Source: Azoarcus sp. CIB (lineage in GTDB: Bacteria > Pseudomonadota > Gammaproteobacteria > Burkholderiales > Rhodocyclaceae). Taken from it: a DNA stretch of 64,000 bases. The notes below the pieces were generated by a model, which did no database searches, was not told the DNA's origin, and worked only from the letters and a program-made list of their open reading frames with translations. Positions 1-7,443 of this stretch are shown here, one piece after another (within the stretch, counting starts at the first letter, position 1; each line of letters opens with the position of its first letter). The translations under genes and the position numbers were made by a program. Where the stretch lies: the NCBI RefSeq assembly GCF_001190925.1, contig NZ_CP011072.1, forward strand, positions 2,790,001 to 2,854,000, in the 5' to 3' direction.

Positions 1-274
1 CAGCCGGGGTGAGGCCAGCGTCTCCGGCAGGACCAGGCCGTCCACTGCTTCGCGCTGCAAGGTGCGTTCCAATCCCGTCCACCGCTCCTGATCGACTTCG
101 CGTTGCATGGCGCGCTGGATCTCCAACTCGGTGCGCGGCCCCAGCCATTCAGTTGCCAGTTCGGCGGCTCGGCGGCGCATCCCCTCGGCGATGTAGTCGC
201 GGGAGATGATGAGGTCTTTGCCGGTGTCGTCCTTGCCGCGCAGGACGACGTGCGTGTGTGTGGAGCTGTCCCCG
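1..274 (-). pseudogene. C-terminal fragment of a conjugative relaxase (RlxS/VirD2-like, DUF3363 type), truncated at both visible ends
   Basis: On the minus strand an open frame reads THTHVVLRGKDDTGKDL, then an ISRDYIAEGMRRRA segment, WLGPRTELEIQ and QERWTGLERTLQRE. This is the conserved core (HTHVV histidines, GKDDxGKDL, RDYI, LGPRTE) that I recognise from the large DUF3363 relaxases of Tn4371-like ICEs and IncP-like plasmids. The frame loses relaxase character upstream of THTHVV, between about 262 and 290, exactly where the VOC gene ends, so the N-terminal part is missing. The rest runs off the left edge. It is probably a breakpoint scar of an integrated mobile element. Family assignment is by motif memory only. 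Confidence 0.72.
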
Positions 275-288
275 TTTGATGGACGCCA

Positions 289-1287
289 TCAAGGGCACTG
301 CGGACGCGCTTTCCAGTTGCCGAAAGGGTTGAAAATGAAGTCGTCGATATTGCTTGCAAAGGCTTCGGTCAATTCCATATGGAAGCCGAGCCTTGGCATC
401 AGATCAACGATCCGCTGCGGAGCGAGATGTTCCGGCAGGTTCTCGCGACCGACCAGTTTGCCGAAATCGAGGGAGAAACTGCGCAGATCCTGCACATCCT
501 GTCGCGCCAGCGCCGCCACGGTCGCGGGCATGTCGCGCACCAGCCAGGTGATGTTGTGAATGGCGCGGCCTCGGCGCGCCAGCAATTGCGCCCAGGGGGA
601 GTCCTCTGTCTTCGGGCGGCAGTATTGAAGAACCACATTGCCCAGATTCACATGGACGATATCGAGGGAACCCAGGCTACTGAGAAATTGAGCGAAGCTG
701 CTCTCGACCTTCCCGGAGCCGAACAACCGCTGCAACAGCGCGCAGGGATCGTCCAGATCATCGACGGCGAGTTCGACATGCAAAAGGGGGGACAAATTAC
801 CGAACAGCGCATCGCCCGGCGGCTCATCGTCGCCCGCAACCTTCGAACTGCCGCTGGCGCCCTCGATCAGCTCGATGTTGAAGCCGAGACGCTCCATCGT
901 CGCAAACACACAGACCGGCGCCTCGACTGGACCTGTGGCGGCCTGCAACACAATGTCCGAGCGTTCGAGGATGGCGATGCCCTCCTGCGCAAGTTCAGTC
1001 ACCGCGGACGCCAGGTCCTCGACGAAAAACGCCAAGCCATCAACCTGCGGCCCCTGATCCTTGAGTTGCCGATGAAGTCGTGTGCCCGCCGGCCCCGGCT
1101 GGATGAACTGCAGCCGGACGTCACCGAGCCCCGCATGCAATATCCGCGTCGCACTCTCCTGTTGCAAAGATGAAGATACCCGTTTCAACACCGGGGCGTC
1201 GAAAACATCGCCGAGCAAGCGCACCGCGGCATCGGCGTCATCCACAATGGCTCTGATATGGCTCAGGGCCGAGAGTCGTACCGACAT
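289..1287 (-). CDS. Double-domain VOC (glyoxalase/dioxygenase superfamily) protein
   Basis: A 332-residue protein with two vicinal-oxygen-chelate units: residues about 5-145 (starts LSALSHIRAIVDDADAAVRLL, ends GFNIELIEG) and about 165-320 (starts LLHVELAVDDLDD, ends GFHMELTE). The GF(N/H)xEL(I/T)E strand ending each half carries the usual C-terminal metal-ligand glutamate. VOC enzymes include methylmalonyl-CoA epimerases, glyoxalases and extradiol dioxygenases; which one this is cannot be told. The start is supported by AGGAGGG five bases upstream. It is the last gene of the long minus-strand catabolic operon, 39 bp after a crotonase, and its stop sits at the relaxase junction, so the C-terminus might be altered by the rearrangement. 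Confidence 0.85.
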   Translation of the reverse strand: MSVRLSALSHIRAIVDDADAAVRLLGDVFDAPVLKRVSSSLQQESATRILHAGLGDVRLQFIQPGPAGTRLHRQLKDQGPQVDGLAFFVEDLASAVTELAQEGIAILERSDIVLQAATGPVEAPVCVFATMERLGFNIELIEGASGSSKVAGDDEPPGDALFGNLSPLLHVELAVDDLDDPCALLQRLFGSGKVESSFAQFLSSLGSLDIVHVNLGNVVLQYCRPKTEDSPWAQLLARRGRAIHNITWLVRDMPATVAALARQDVQDLRSFSLDFGKLVGRENLPEHLAPQRIVDLMPRLGFHMELTEAFASNIDDFIFNPFGNWKARPQCP

Positions 1288-1326
1288 GTACCCTCCTTTT
1301 TCAATCCAGGCCAGCCCGGTGTTCGC

Positions 1327-2127
1327 CTACCCTGTCGTAGCGTAACGGGGCTGGCGTTTTTCGATGAACGCCATCATGGCTTCGCGGAAATCCTCGCCAT
1401 GGGCGCACAGGGTCTGGTTGCGGTCTTCCATGGCGATCACCGCTTCCAGGCTCTGGCCGTCGATGGCGTGGCCCAGCGCCTCCTTGGTCAGGCGCAGACC
1501 GAGCGGCGAAGCCCTCAACATGTCTTCTATCAGGGCATTGGCTTCCCCATCGAGTTGTTCCGACTCGACCACACGGCTAACCAGCCCCAGTTCGTAAGCG
1601 CGCTGCGCATCGATGAAGCGCCCGGTCAGCATGTATTCTGCGGCAACCGAGCTGCCCACCATGCGCGGCAGGAAATAGCTGAGCCCCATGTCGCAGGCGC
1701 TGAAGCCGATGCGGATAAACGCAGCGTTCATGCGCAGGCTGGGTGTGGCGATACGCACATCCGTCGCCAGGGCCAGGGCGAATCCACCGCCGCAAGCTGG
1801 CCCGTTGAGCAGGCCGATGATCGGTTGCGGGCAGCGGCGCATGGCGATGGCGATGTCGCGGTAGCGGCGGGTCGCCGCCAAGCCCTCCGACACCGAAAGG
1901 GTGCCGGCCTGCTCGCCATGCTCGGTCAGATCGAGCCCGGCACAGAAGGCCCGGCCCGCGCCACGCATGACCACGACGCGAATATCCTCGCGGGTGTACA
2001 GGCCGATGAACAAGGATCCCAGTTCATCGACCAGTTCGAGGTTCAGTGCATTCAGTACCTGTGGCCGGTTCAGCGTGACCCAGAGTACCGGCCCCCGCTG
2101 CTCCAAATCGAGACAGTTGTAGTTCAT
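1327..2127 (-). CDS. Enoyl-CoA hydratase/isomerase family protein (crotonase)
   Basis: A 266-residue crotonase, the usual family length. The oxyanion-hole segments are visible: GRAFCAGLDL (about residues 58-67) and LNGPACGGGFALALATDVRI (about 105-124). In the catalytic region the first hydratase glutamate (PE in classical ECH) is replaced in AAFIRIGFSACDMGLSYFLP, whereas the second is kept in AAEYMLTG. This is the pattern of EchA12-like crotonases rather than a textbook enoyl-CoA hydratase, so isomerase or hydrolase activity is possible. GGAGG lies 9 bases before the ATG. It sits between the DECR-like SDR and the VOC gene in one minus-strand operon. Substrate unknown. Confidence 0.9.
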   Translation of the reverse strand: MNYNCLDLEQRGPVLWVTLNRPQVLNALNLELVDELGSLFIGLYTREDIRVVVMRGAGRAFCAGLDLTEHGEQAGTLSVSEGLAATRRYRDIAIAMRRCPQPIIGLLNGPACGGGFALALATDVRIATPSLRMNAAFIRIGFSACDMGLSYFLPRMVGSSVAAEYMLTGRFIDAQRAYELGLVSRVVESEQLDGEANALIEDMLRASPLGLRLTKEALGHAIDGQSLEAVIAMEDRNQTLCAHGEDFREAMMAFIEKRQPRYATTG

Positions 2128-2157
2128 ATCTGTCAGCCTCCATAGCCGGTTTGCTGC

Positions 2158-3048
2158 TCAAATCGTGCGCCTGGCCTTGTCGGCGGCATTGCGTTCGTCG
2201 ATCAACTGGCGGGTGCGGCGCCAATCCTCGTCGGTCAAGCTGGTCAGCTTGGCGAAGTTGCCGCCGGTCGCCGGATACAGCCCGCCGTCGATCACGATGG
2301 TTTCGCCATTGATGTAGTCGGAGCCCGGCGCCATCAGGTAGACCGCCAGATTCGCCAGTTCGGACATCTGCCCGACGCGCCGCATGGGCACATCGTCGCC
2401 GGGTTTGGCCGCCCCGGTGGGATCGAGCCTGGCGGCGGCGCTCTCGGTGGGGAAAACGCCCGGCGCGATGGCGTTGATGCGTATGCCGCGGCCGCCCCAT
2501 TCGACCGCCAGGGATTGCGTCATCGCATTCAGGCCGGCCTTCGACATGGCGGACGGAACCGTGAACGCCGAACCGTTCCAGACCCAGGTGACCACCATGG
2601 ACAGGACATTGCCGCGCCGTCCCGCCGCCAGCCAGCGTTTGCCGCATTCCAGCGTGACGTAGAAGGAACCGTGGAAGACGATATTGGCGATCGCGTCGAA
2701 GGCCCGCGGAGACAAATCCTCGGTGCGGCTGACGAAGTTCCCGGCGGCGTTGTTGATCAGGCCAGTCAACGGTCCGCCGCCGTCCCAGATGCTGTCGAGC
2801 ATGGCGGCGATGGCCTCGGGCTGGCGAATGTCGCAGGCCAGGCCCACCACCTTGCCGCCATGCTGCGCCATCAGTTCGGCAGCGGTCTGTTCGACCACGG
2901 CGCCACGACGTCCGCAGAGGTAGACCTCGCTGCCCAGCAGCAGAAAGGCTTCGGCCATCACCCGCCCCAGCCCCGTCCCGCCACCGGTGACCAGGATGCG
3001 TTGCCCGCGCATCAGCCCCGGTTTGAACATCAAGTCGTCAAGCAACAT
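2158..3048 (-). CDS. SDR oxidoreductase of the 2,4-dienoyl-CoA reductase (DECR) type
   Basis: A 296-residue short-chain dehydrogenase. The Rossmann motif TGGGTGLG is near residue 21 and the NNAAG motif near residue 100. The normal YxxxK catalytic pair is absent: the segment reads TVPSAMSKAG, with serine where tyrosine is expected and the lysine retained. The same substitution is known in DECR1-type 2,4-dienoyl-CoA reductases (PSAxxKAG), which use NADPH to remove conjugated double bonds. The C-terminal extension after IDGGLYPA (about 45 residues) also fits that branch. AGGAAG precedes the ATG. The DECR role is a motif-based inference; flanking crotonases support an auxiliary beta-oxidation job. 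Confidence 0.87.
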   Translation of the reverse strand: MLLDDLMFKPGLMRGQRILVTGGGTGLGRVMAEAFLLLGSEVYLCGRRGAVVEQTAAELMAQHGGKVVGLACDIRQPEAIAAMLDSIWDGGGPLTGLINNAAGNFVSRTEDLSPRAFDAIANIVFHGSFYVTLECGKRWLAAGRRGNVLSMVVTWVWNGSAFTVPSAMSKAGLNAMTQSLAVEWGGRGIRINAIAPGVFPTESAAARLDPTGAAKPGDDVPMRRVGQMSELANLAVYLMAPGSDYINGETIVIDGGLYPATGGNFAKLTSLTDEDWRRTRQLIDERNAADKARRTI

Positions 3049-3072
3049 CGCTACTTCCTTTCATCGCCTGGA

Positions 3073-3873
3073 TCAACGCACGAAGACGGGCGCACGCTTC
3101 TCGAAGAACGCCTTCACGCCCTCCCTGAAGGCGGGTGCGTCCAGCAGTTCGCGCTGCCGGTCACGTTCGTAGCCGAGCTGGGCCCCCAGGCCCTGGCCGT
3201 CAGCCGCGTCCAGTGCGCGACGCGCTTCGAGGGCTCTATGCGGCGGCGCCTGGGCCAGCCGTCCTGCAATATTCCTCGCCTCACCCATCAGCTCAGCGTC
3301 GTCTACACAGGCCCAGACCAATCCCCACTCCTGTGCTTTCTCGGCTGGCAATCGGTCGCCCAGCAGCAGCAGGCCAAGACTGCGCGCCCGCCCGACCTGG
3401 CGCGGCAGGAACCAAGTGGCGCCCATGTCCGGCACAATGCCCAGACGCGGCAGAAACGGCGTAAGGAAATAGGCCGAGCGCGCGGCAATCACGATGTCCG
3501 CCGCCAGCGCCAGCGCCAATCCCCCGCCCGCGGCGACGCCATTCACGGCGGCTACCACCGGTAGAGGAAACTGCTGCAATGCCAGAATGAGCGGATTGGC
3601 GACCGCGTCCATGGTCGCCGCGGCACGCTCGCCGAGGGACATGCCATCGACATCGACTGCATCCATTTTCCCGAGATCGGCGCCGGAGCAGAACGCCTGC
3701 CCCGCTCCGGTGAGAATCAATGCCCGCACCTCATCGTGCGCGCGCAGCCGATCCAGCGCCTCGACCATTTCCCGCAGGGTCGCCTCCGACAGGCTGTTCC
3801 GGCTGCCGGGGTGGTTCAGCGTCAGCGTTGCGACATGACCGGAAACATCCACATTGATCGTCGCAAAGCTCAT
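3073..3873 (-). CDS. PaaG-like enoyl-CoA isomerase/hydratase (crotonase)
   Basis: A 266-residue crotonase with oxyanion segments GQAFCSGADLGKMD and VNGVAAGGGLALALAADI. The active-site stretch FLPRLGIVPDMGATWFLPRQ, followed by GRARSLGLLLLGDRL, closely resembles PaaG, the ring 1,2-epoxyphenylacetyl-CoA isomerase, in which the aspartate of VPD is the single catalytic acid/base; neither ECH glutamate is present. PaaG-type enzymes shift double bonds or isomerise oxepins, so a delta3-delta2 isomerase role is likely here. The ATG overlaps the stop of the upstream MmgE/PrpD gene in an ATGA, with AGGAGG in that gene's last codons, indicating translational coupling. Confidence 0.88.
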   Translation of the reverse strand: MSFATINVDVSGHVATLTLNHPGSRNSLSEATLREMVEALDRLRAHDEVRALILTGAGQAFCSGADLGKMDAVDVDGMSLGERAAATMDAVANPLILALQQFPLPVVAAVNGVAAGGGLALALAADIVIAARSAYFLTPFLPRLGIVPDMGATWFLPRQVGRARSLGLLLLGDRLPAEKAQEWGLVWACVDDAELMGEARNIAGRLAQAPPHRALEARRALDAADGQGLGAQLGYERDRQRELLDAPAFREGVKAFFEKRAPVFVR

Positions 3874-5318
3874 GGCTGCGCCTCCTCAGGATGGCGATCA
3901 GGATTCGAGGGGGTGAGCGCGTTCAGCAGCTCCGACACGTCCCCGACCTGGTCGAGATCCGTGCACAGCTCGACGAGCCTGTTCAGCTTCGCCTCCGTCA
4001 GCGGCACCGCGGCATAGGCCGCGCATTTCGATAGCTTGCGGCCCAGGTCGTCCCAGCTCATCGGATTCCTGGTGTGGCCGAGCACATAGGGCGTGCGCTG
4101 CCGGAACACCTGCCCGTCCTGCAGCGTGATCTCGACGGTGAAGCCCTCGAACTGCTCCTTGATCCCGGGATCGAACTCGACGGCGATCTTCTGCATCAGG
4201 GCCCGCTTGTCTGGCCGATTGACTTCCTCGATCGTGAAATCGCCGAGGAAAACGTCGCCACCGATGATCGCCGTCGCCACCGTGTAAGGCGTGCTGTACA
4301 GCGCCTCGCCCACGGTTTTCGGGTTCCATTTCGCTTCCCGAGGCTCGACGGTCATCCGCGCCCCTTCGCTGCCGATGCACAGGACGCTGGCGATGTCCCG
4401 GTAATCGAGCCGGTTGAGCCGCATGACCTCGATGGCGCCGGCGATGAACGAATGGGTGAACTTGCAGGCCGAATAGGGCTTCATCGACAAGCCTTCGGCA
4501 TAGATCCAGCGCTTACCGAGATCTTCGGTCAGGACTTCCGGACGGACGTCGCTCCAGCCGATATGCCGGAACGAGCCGCCGGGCACGCCGAGGAAAATCC
4601 CCTTCGGCCCGGTCACGCCCTTGCGCGACAGCAGCGCCGCCTTGATCGCGGTCTCGCCAGCAAAGGAATGCTGGACCCGCGCCATCTGCGTGCCCTCGGC
4701 GTACTTCTGCATTTCCGACATGCCGTGATTCGAATAGGCGATCCCCAGGGCATTCCAGGTTTCCTCGACGCTCAGGCCGAGCAGCCGCGATACCGAGGCC
4801 GTGGCGCAGAGAGGGCCCATGTACTCGCCCGGCACGCCAAAAGAAGCATGAGCAGTGCCGTTCATTGCCGTATTGACCCGGACGCTCAATTCACCGCCGG
4901 TAATATAGGCGGTGAGAAATTCCCGGCCAGTGACCGGCTTGCCGGCGATGCCCAGCGCGGCCAGCATGGCGGGGACGTTCCATTCGGTGACGTGGCCGCC
5001 GGTTTCATGCACGTCGCCCATGTCGATGCCACGGGCCATGACGCCGTTGGCGAACGCCGCCAGCGGCGCCGGCACCCGCTGGCCATGGACGAGGATCGGG
5101 CTTTGCGGCGCGCCGCTCCACTCCACCACCTGACGCACGATCTGTGGGCTGACTTCCCAGTTGGAGCCGGCGATGGTGACGGCCAGGGTGTCGAGAATGG
5201 CCCTTTTCGCCAGTTCGACCACCGCCGTGGGGATATCCTCGAATGCCGTGGTGACCACCATCTCGGCCAGCTTACCGGCGGGGTCCTGTTCAGGCCTGAT
5301 CGGTTCGAATGCGTTCAT
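3870..5318 (-). CDS. MmgE/PrpD family protein (2-methylcitrate dehydratase / cis-aconitate decarboxylase fold)
   Basis: A 482-residue protein. The start chosen, MNAFEPIRPEQD, has GGAGAG about 7 bases upstream; the frame extends 14 codons further without a ribosome site. MmgE/PrpD landmarks are ILDTLAVTIAGS (about residues 45-56), LAAFANGVMARGIDMGDVHE (about 90-110, the D..H active-site region), FGVPGEYMGPLCATA and KPYSACKFTHSFI. Known members dehydrate 2-methylcitrate or decarboxylate cis-aconitate, but many catabolic-cluster members are uncharacterised. Here it lies between a PaaG-like isomerase and two MDR reductases, so an unusual hydration/dehydration or C-C step on a CoA intermediate is possible. 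It ends in a 4-bp overlap with the next gene. Confidence 0.88.
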   Translation of the reverse strand: MNAFEPIRPEQDPAGKLAEMVVTTAFEDIPTAVVELAKRAILDTLAVTIAGSNWEVSPQIVRQVVEWSGAPQSPILVHGQRVPAPLAAFANGVMARGIDMGDVHETGGHVTEWNVPAMLAALGIAGKPVTGREFLTAYITGGELSVRVNTAMNGTAHASFGVPGEYMGPLCATASVSRLLGLSVEETWNALGIAYSNHGMSEMQKYAEGTQMARVQHSFAGETAIKAALLSRKGVTGPKGIFLGVPGGSFRHIGWSDVRPEVLTEDLGKRWIYAEGLSMKPYSACKFTHSFIAGAIEVMRLNRLDYRDIASVLCIGSEGARMTVEPREAKWNPKTVGEALYSTPYTVATAIIGGDVFLGDFTIEEVNRPDKRALMQKIAVEFDPGIKEQFEGFTVEITLQDGQVFRQRTPYVLGHTRNPMSWDDLGRKLSKCAAYAAVPLTEAKLNRLVELCTDLDQVGDVSELLNALTPSNPDRHPEEAQP

Positions 5319-5366
5319 CGGCTTCTCTCCATAGCTGTGTTTGCAGCGGGCCGGCGGCACCCGCGA

Positions 5367-6392
5367 CTAGCGGGGTTGTCGCGGGGAGGCGACGCTGACC
5401 ATCATTTTTCCGCGATTGCGCCCTTCGAGCAGATCGATCAAGGCCTGGGGCGCGTTCTCCAACCCATCCACGGTCTGCACCGGTGCTTTCAATTTGCCGC
5501 TGCGAAGCAGTTCCAGGAATCCGGACTCCACGTTCGGGCGCCGATGCAGATGGTCGAAAACGACGAAACCCTGCATCCGGATGCGCTTGGCCACCAACAC
5601 GCCAGGAACGCCGCGGGGTCCTTCACCCCAATCGTCCTGGTTGTACTGGGAAACCGAGCCGCAACAGGCCACGCGGCCGTGGGCATTCATGCGGGCAAGC
5701 ACCGCAGCGAGGATCTCGCCACCGGTGTTGTCGAAATAGACGTCGATGCCTTCGGGGCACGCCGCCTGCAACTGCCCGTCCAGATCGCCCGATTTGTAAT
5801 CGACGGCCGCGTCCGCGCCCAACTCCTCGACCAGCCACTGGCCCTTGGCGGCACCGCCAGCGATCGCCACGACACGGCAGCCGGCCAGCTTCGCCAGTTG
5901 CACGGCGACGCAGCCGGTCGCTCCTCCGGCGCCGGACACCACCACGGTCTCGCCGGGCCGCGGCCTTGCCACCTCAAACAGGCCCACATGCGCCGCGAAG
6001 CCGGTCAGGTTCAGTACCCCCACCAGCCATTCAAGTGGTATCCCGGCCTGCCGCCGGCGAACCGCCCCGGGCGCGACAACGGCATAATCCTGCCAGCCGA
6101 AGTCACCATCCACGATGTCGCCGGGCGTGAAGCCCTCGCTGCGCGATTCCACTACCTCGGCGAGCCCGTAGGAAGCCATCACCTCGCCCGGCTGCAAGCG
6201 CGGCCGGTAGGTATCGGTCATCATCCAGGCACGTTGCCCCGGCGACACCGAAGCAACCAGTACGCGCACCAGAAGCTGGCCGGCCCCGGCTGTGGGTAGC
6301 GCAACCTCCCGCATTTCGAAATGTTCGACGCCCACGGCATCTTGCGGGCGCTGCTTGTAGATCCACTGCCGATTGACGCCGGTCGGAGCCAT
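5367..6392 (-). CDS. Zinc-free MDR NADPH-dependent enone/alkenal reductase (CurA/PTGR1-like), copy 2
   Basis: A 341-residue medium-chain reductase without zinc-ligand cysteines. Features: NRQWIYKQRP N-terminus typical of the leukotriene-B4 dehydrogenase/CurA group, QRAWMMTDTYRPRLQPGEVM (about residues 53-72), cofactor loop VVSGAGGATGCVAVQLAKLA (about 148-167), YFDNTGGEIL, and C-terminal LIDLLEGRNRGKMMV. The family reduces alpha,beta-unsaturated ketones or aldehydes with NADPH. It is a clear paralogue of the gene immediately upstream: the upstream TGA is followed by one base and this ATG, so the pair looks like a tandem duplication within the operon. Substrate not predictable. Confidence 0.9.
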   Translation of the reverse strand: MAPTGVNRQWIYKQRPQDAVGVEHFEMREVALPTAGAGQLLVRVLVASVSPGQRAWMMTDTYRPRLQPGEVMASYGLAEVVESRSEGFTPGDIVDGDFGWQDYAVVAPGAVRRRQAGIPLEWLVGVLNLTGFAAHVGLFEVARPRPGETVVVSGAGGATGCVAVQLAKLAGCRVVAIAGGAAKGQWLVEELGADAAVDYKSGDLDGQLQAACPEGIDVYFDNTGGEILAAVLARMNAHGRVACCGSVSQYNQDDWGEGPRGVPGVLVAKRIRMQGFVVFDHLHRRPNVESGFLELLRSGKLKAPVQTVDGLENAPQALIDLLEGRNRGKMMVSVASPRQPR

Positions 6393-6393
6393 C

Positions 6394-7401
6394 TCAACCT
6401 ACCCGCACCATCATCTTGCCCCGGTTCTTTCCGTGGAGCAGGTCGATCAGGGCCTGGGGCGCGTTCTCGAGTCCTTCGACGACATCCATCGGCGTCTTGA
6501 GCTGACCGCTGCGGATCCAGTTCGCCAGGACTTTCTCGGCTGCCTTGCGCTGCTTGTAGAAATCCATCACCAGGAAGCCTTCCATGCGGATGCGCTTGGC
6601 CACCAGCACGCCCGGCACGCCGCGCGGACCGCCGCCCCATTCCGCCTGGTTGTACTGCGACACCGCGCCGCAACAGGCAACGCGGCCATGGGTATTCATC
6701 AGCGCCAGCGCCATCTCGAGGATTTCGCCGCCGGTATTGTCGAAGTACACGTCCACTCCGTTCGGACACGCCGCCTTCAAGGCCTCGTACAAATTGCCGG
6801 CCTTGTAGTCGACGGCAGCATCGACACCCAGCTCTTCCTCGAGCCAGCGGCACTTCTCGGCGCCGCCGGCGATGCCGACCACGCGGCAGCCGGCGAGCCG
6901 GGCGATCTGCACCGCGATGCAGCCCACCGCACCGGCCGCGCCGGAAACCACGACGGTTTCCCCCGGCCGCGGATCGCCCACATCGAGCAGGCCGAAGAAC
7001 GCGGTGAGACCGGTGATGCCGAGAACACCAACCAGGTGCTCCAGCGTCTGATCCTTATCCCGCCGCCGGACGCTTTCCGGCGTGACGACAGCAAAATCCT
7101 GCCAGCCCAGGTCGCCGTCCACCAGATCGCCGGGGGCCAGCCCGGGGGTATTGGATTCCACGACCTCGCCGATGCCGAAAGCCGCCATGACCTCGCCGGG
7201 CTGCAATTGCGGCCGGTAGGTCCGGGTCATCATCCAGGCGCGCTGCGCCGGATCGACCGACAGCGCGCGCAGGCGGACCAAGGCCTGACCAGGGCCGAGA
7301 GTCGGGATTGCCGCCTCGCGCCACTGGAAGTGTTCAAGTCCGACAGCCCCGCTCGGGCGCTGCGCGTAAATCCATTGGCGATTGATTTCTGTTGTTGGCA
7401 T
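6394..7401 (-). CDS. Zinc-free MDR NADPH-dependent enone/alkenal reductase (CurA/PTGR1-like), copy 1
   Basis: A 335-residue protein with the same layout as its downstream twin: NRQWIYAQRPSGAVGLEHF start, QRAWMMTRTYRPQLQPGEVM, VVSGAAGAVGCIAVQIARLA cofactor loop, VYFDNTGGEILEMALALMN, and LIDLLHGKNRGKMMV end. AAGGA precedes the ATG. The two copies share long identical blocks yet differ throughout, so the duplication is not recent. Having two suggests two enone intermediates or the two faces of one ring system. It follows an acyl-CoA dehydrogenase by 42 bp on the minus strand. Confidence 0.9.
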   Translation of the reverse strand: MPTTEINRQWIYAQRPSGAVGLEHFQWREAAIPTLGPGQALVRLRALSVDPAQRAWMMTRTYRPQLQPGEVMAAFGIGEVVESNTPGLAPGDLVDGDLGWQDFAVVTPESVRRRDKDQTLEHLVGVLGITGLTAFFGLLDVGDPRPGETVVVSGAAGAVGCIAVQIARLAGCRVVGIAGGAEKCRWLEEELGVDAAVDYKAGNLYEALKAACPNGVDVYFDNTGGEILEMALALMNTHGRVACCGAVSQYNQAEWGGGPRGVPGVLVAKRIRMEGFLVMDFYKQRKAAEKVLANWIRSGQLKTPMDVVEGLENAPQALIDLLHGKNRGKMMVRVG

Positions 7402-7443
7402 CTGATGCGTCCTTGATCGTGCGGGCGTTCATGGCCCACGTGT

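Noticed and set aside
4074-6299. A 741-codon plus-strand open frame
   Set aside because: It is antisense to the MmgE/PrpD gene and an MDR gene, with low-complexity His/Arg/Gly-rich translation and no domain.
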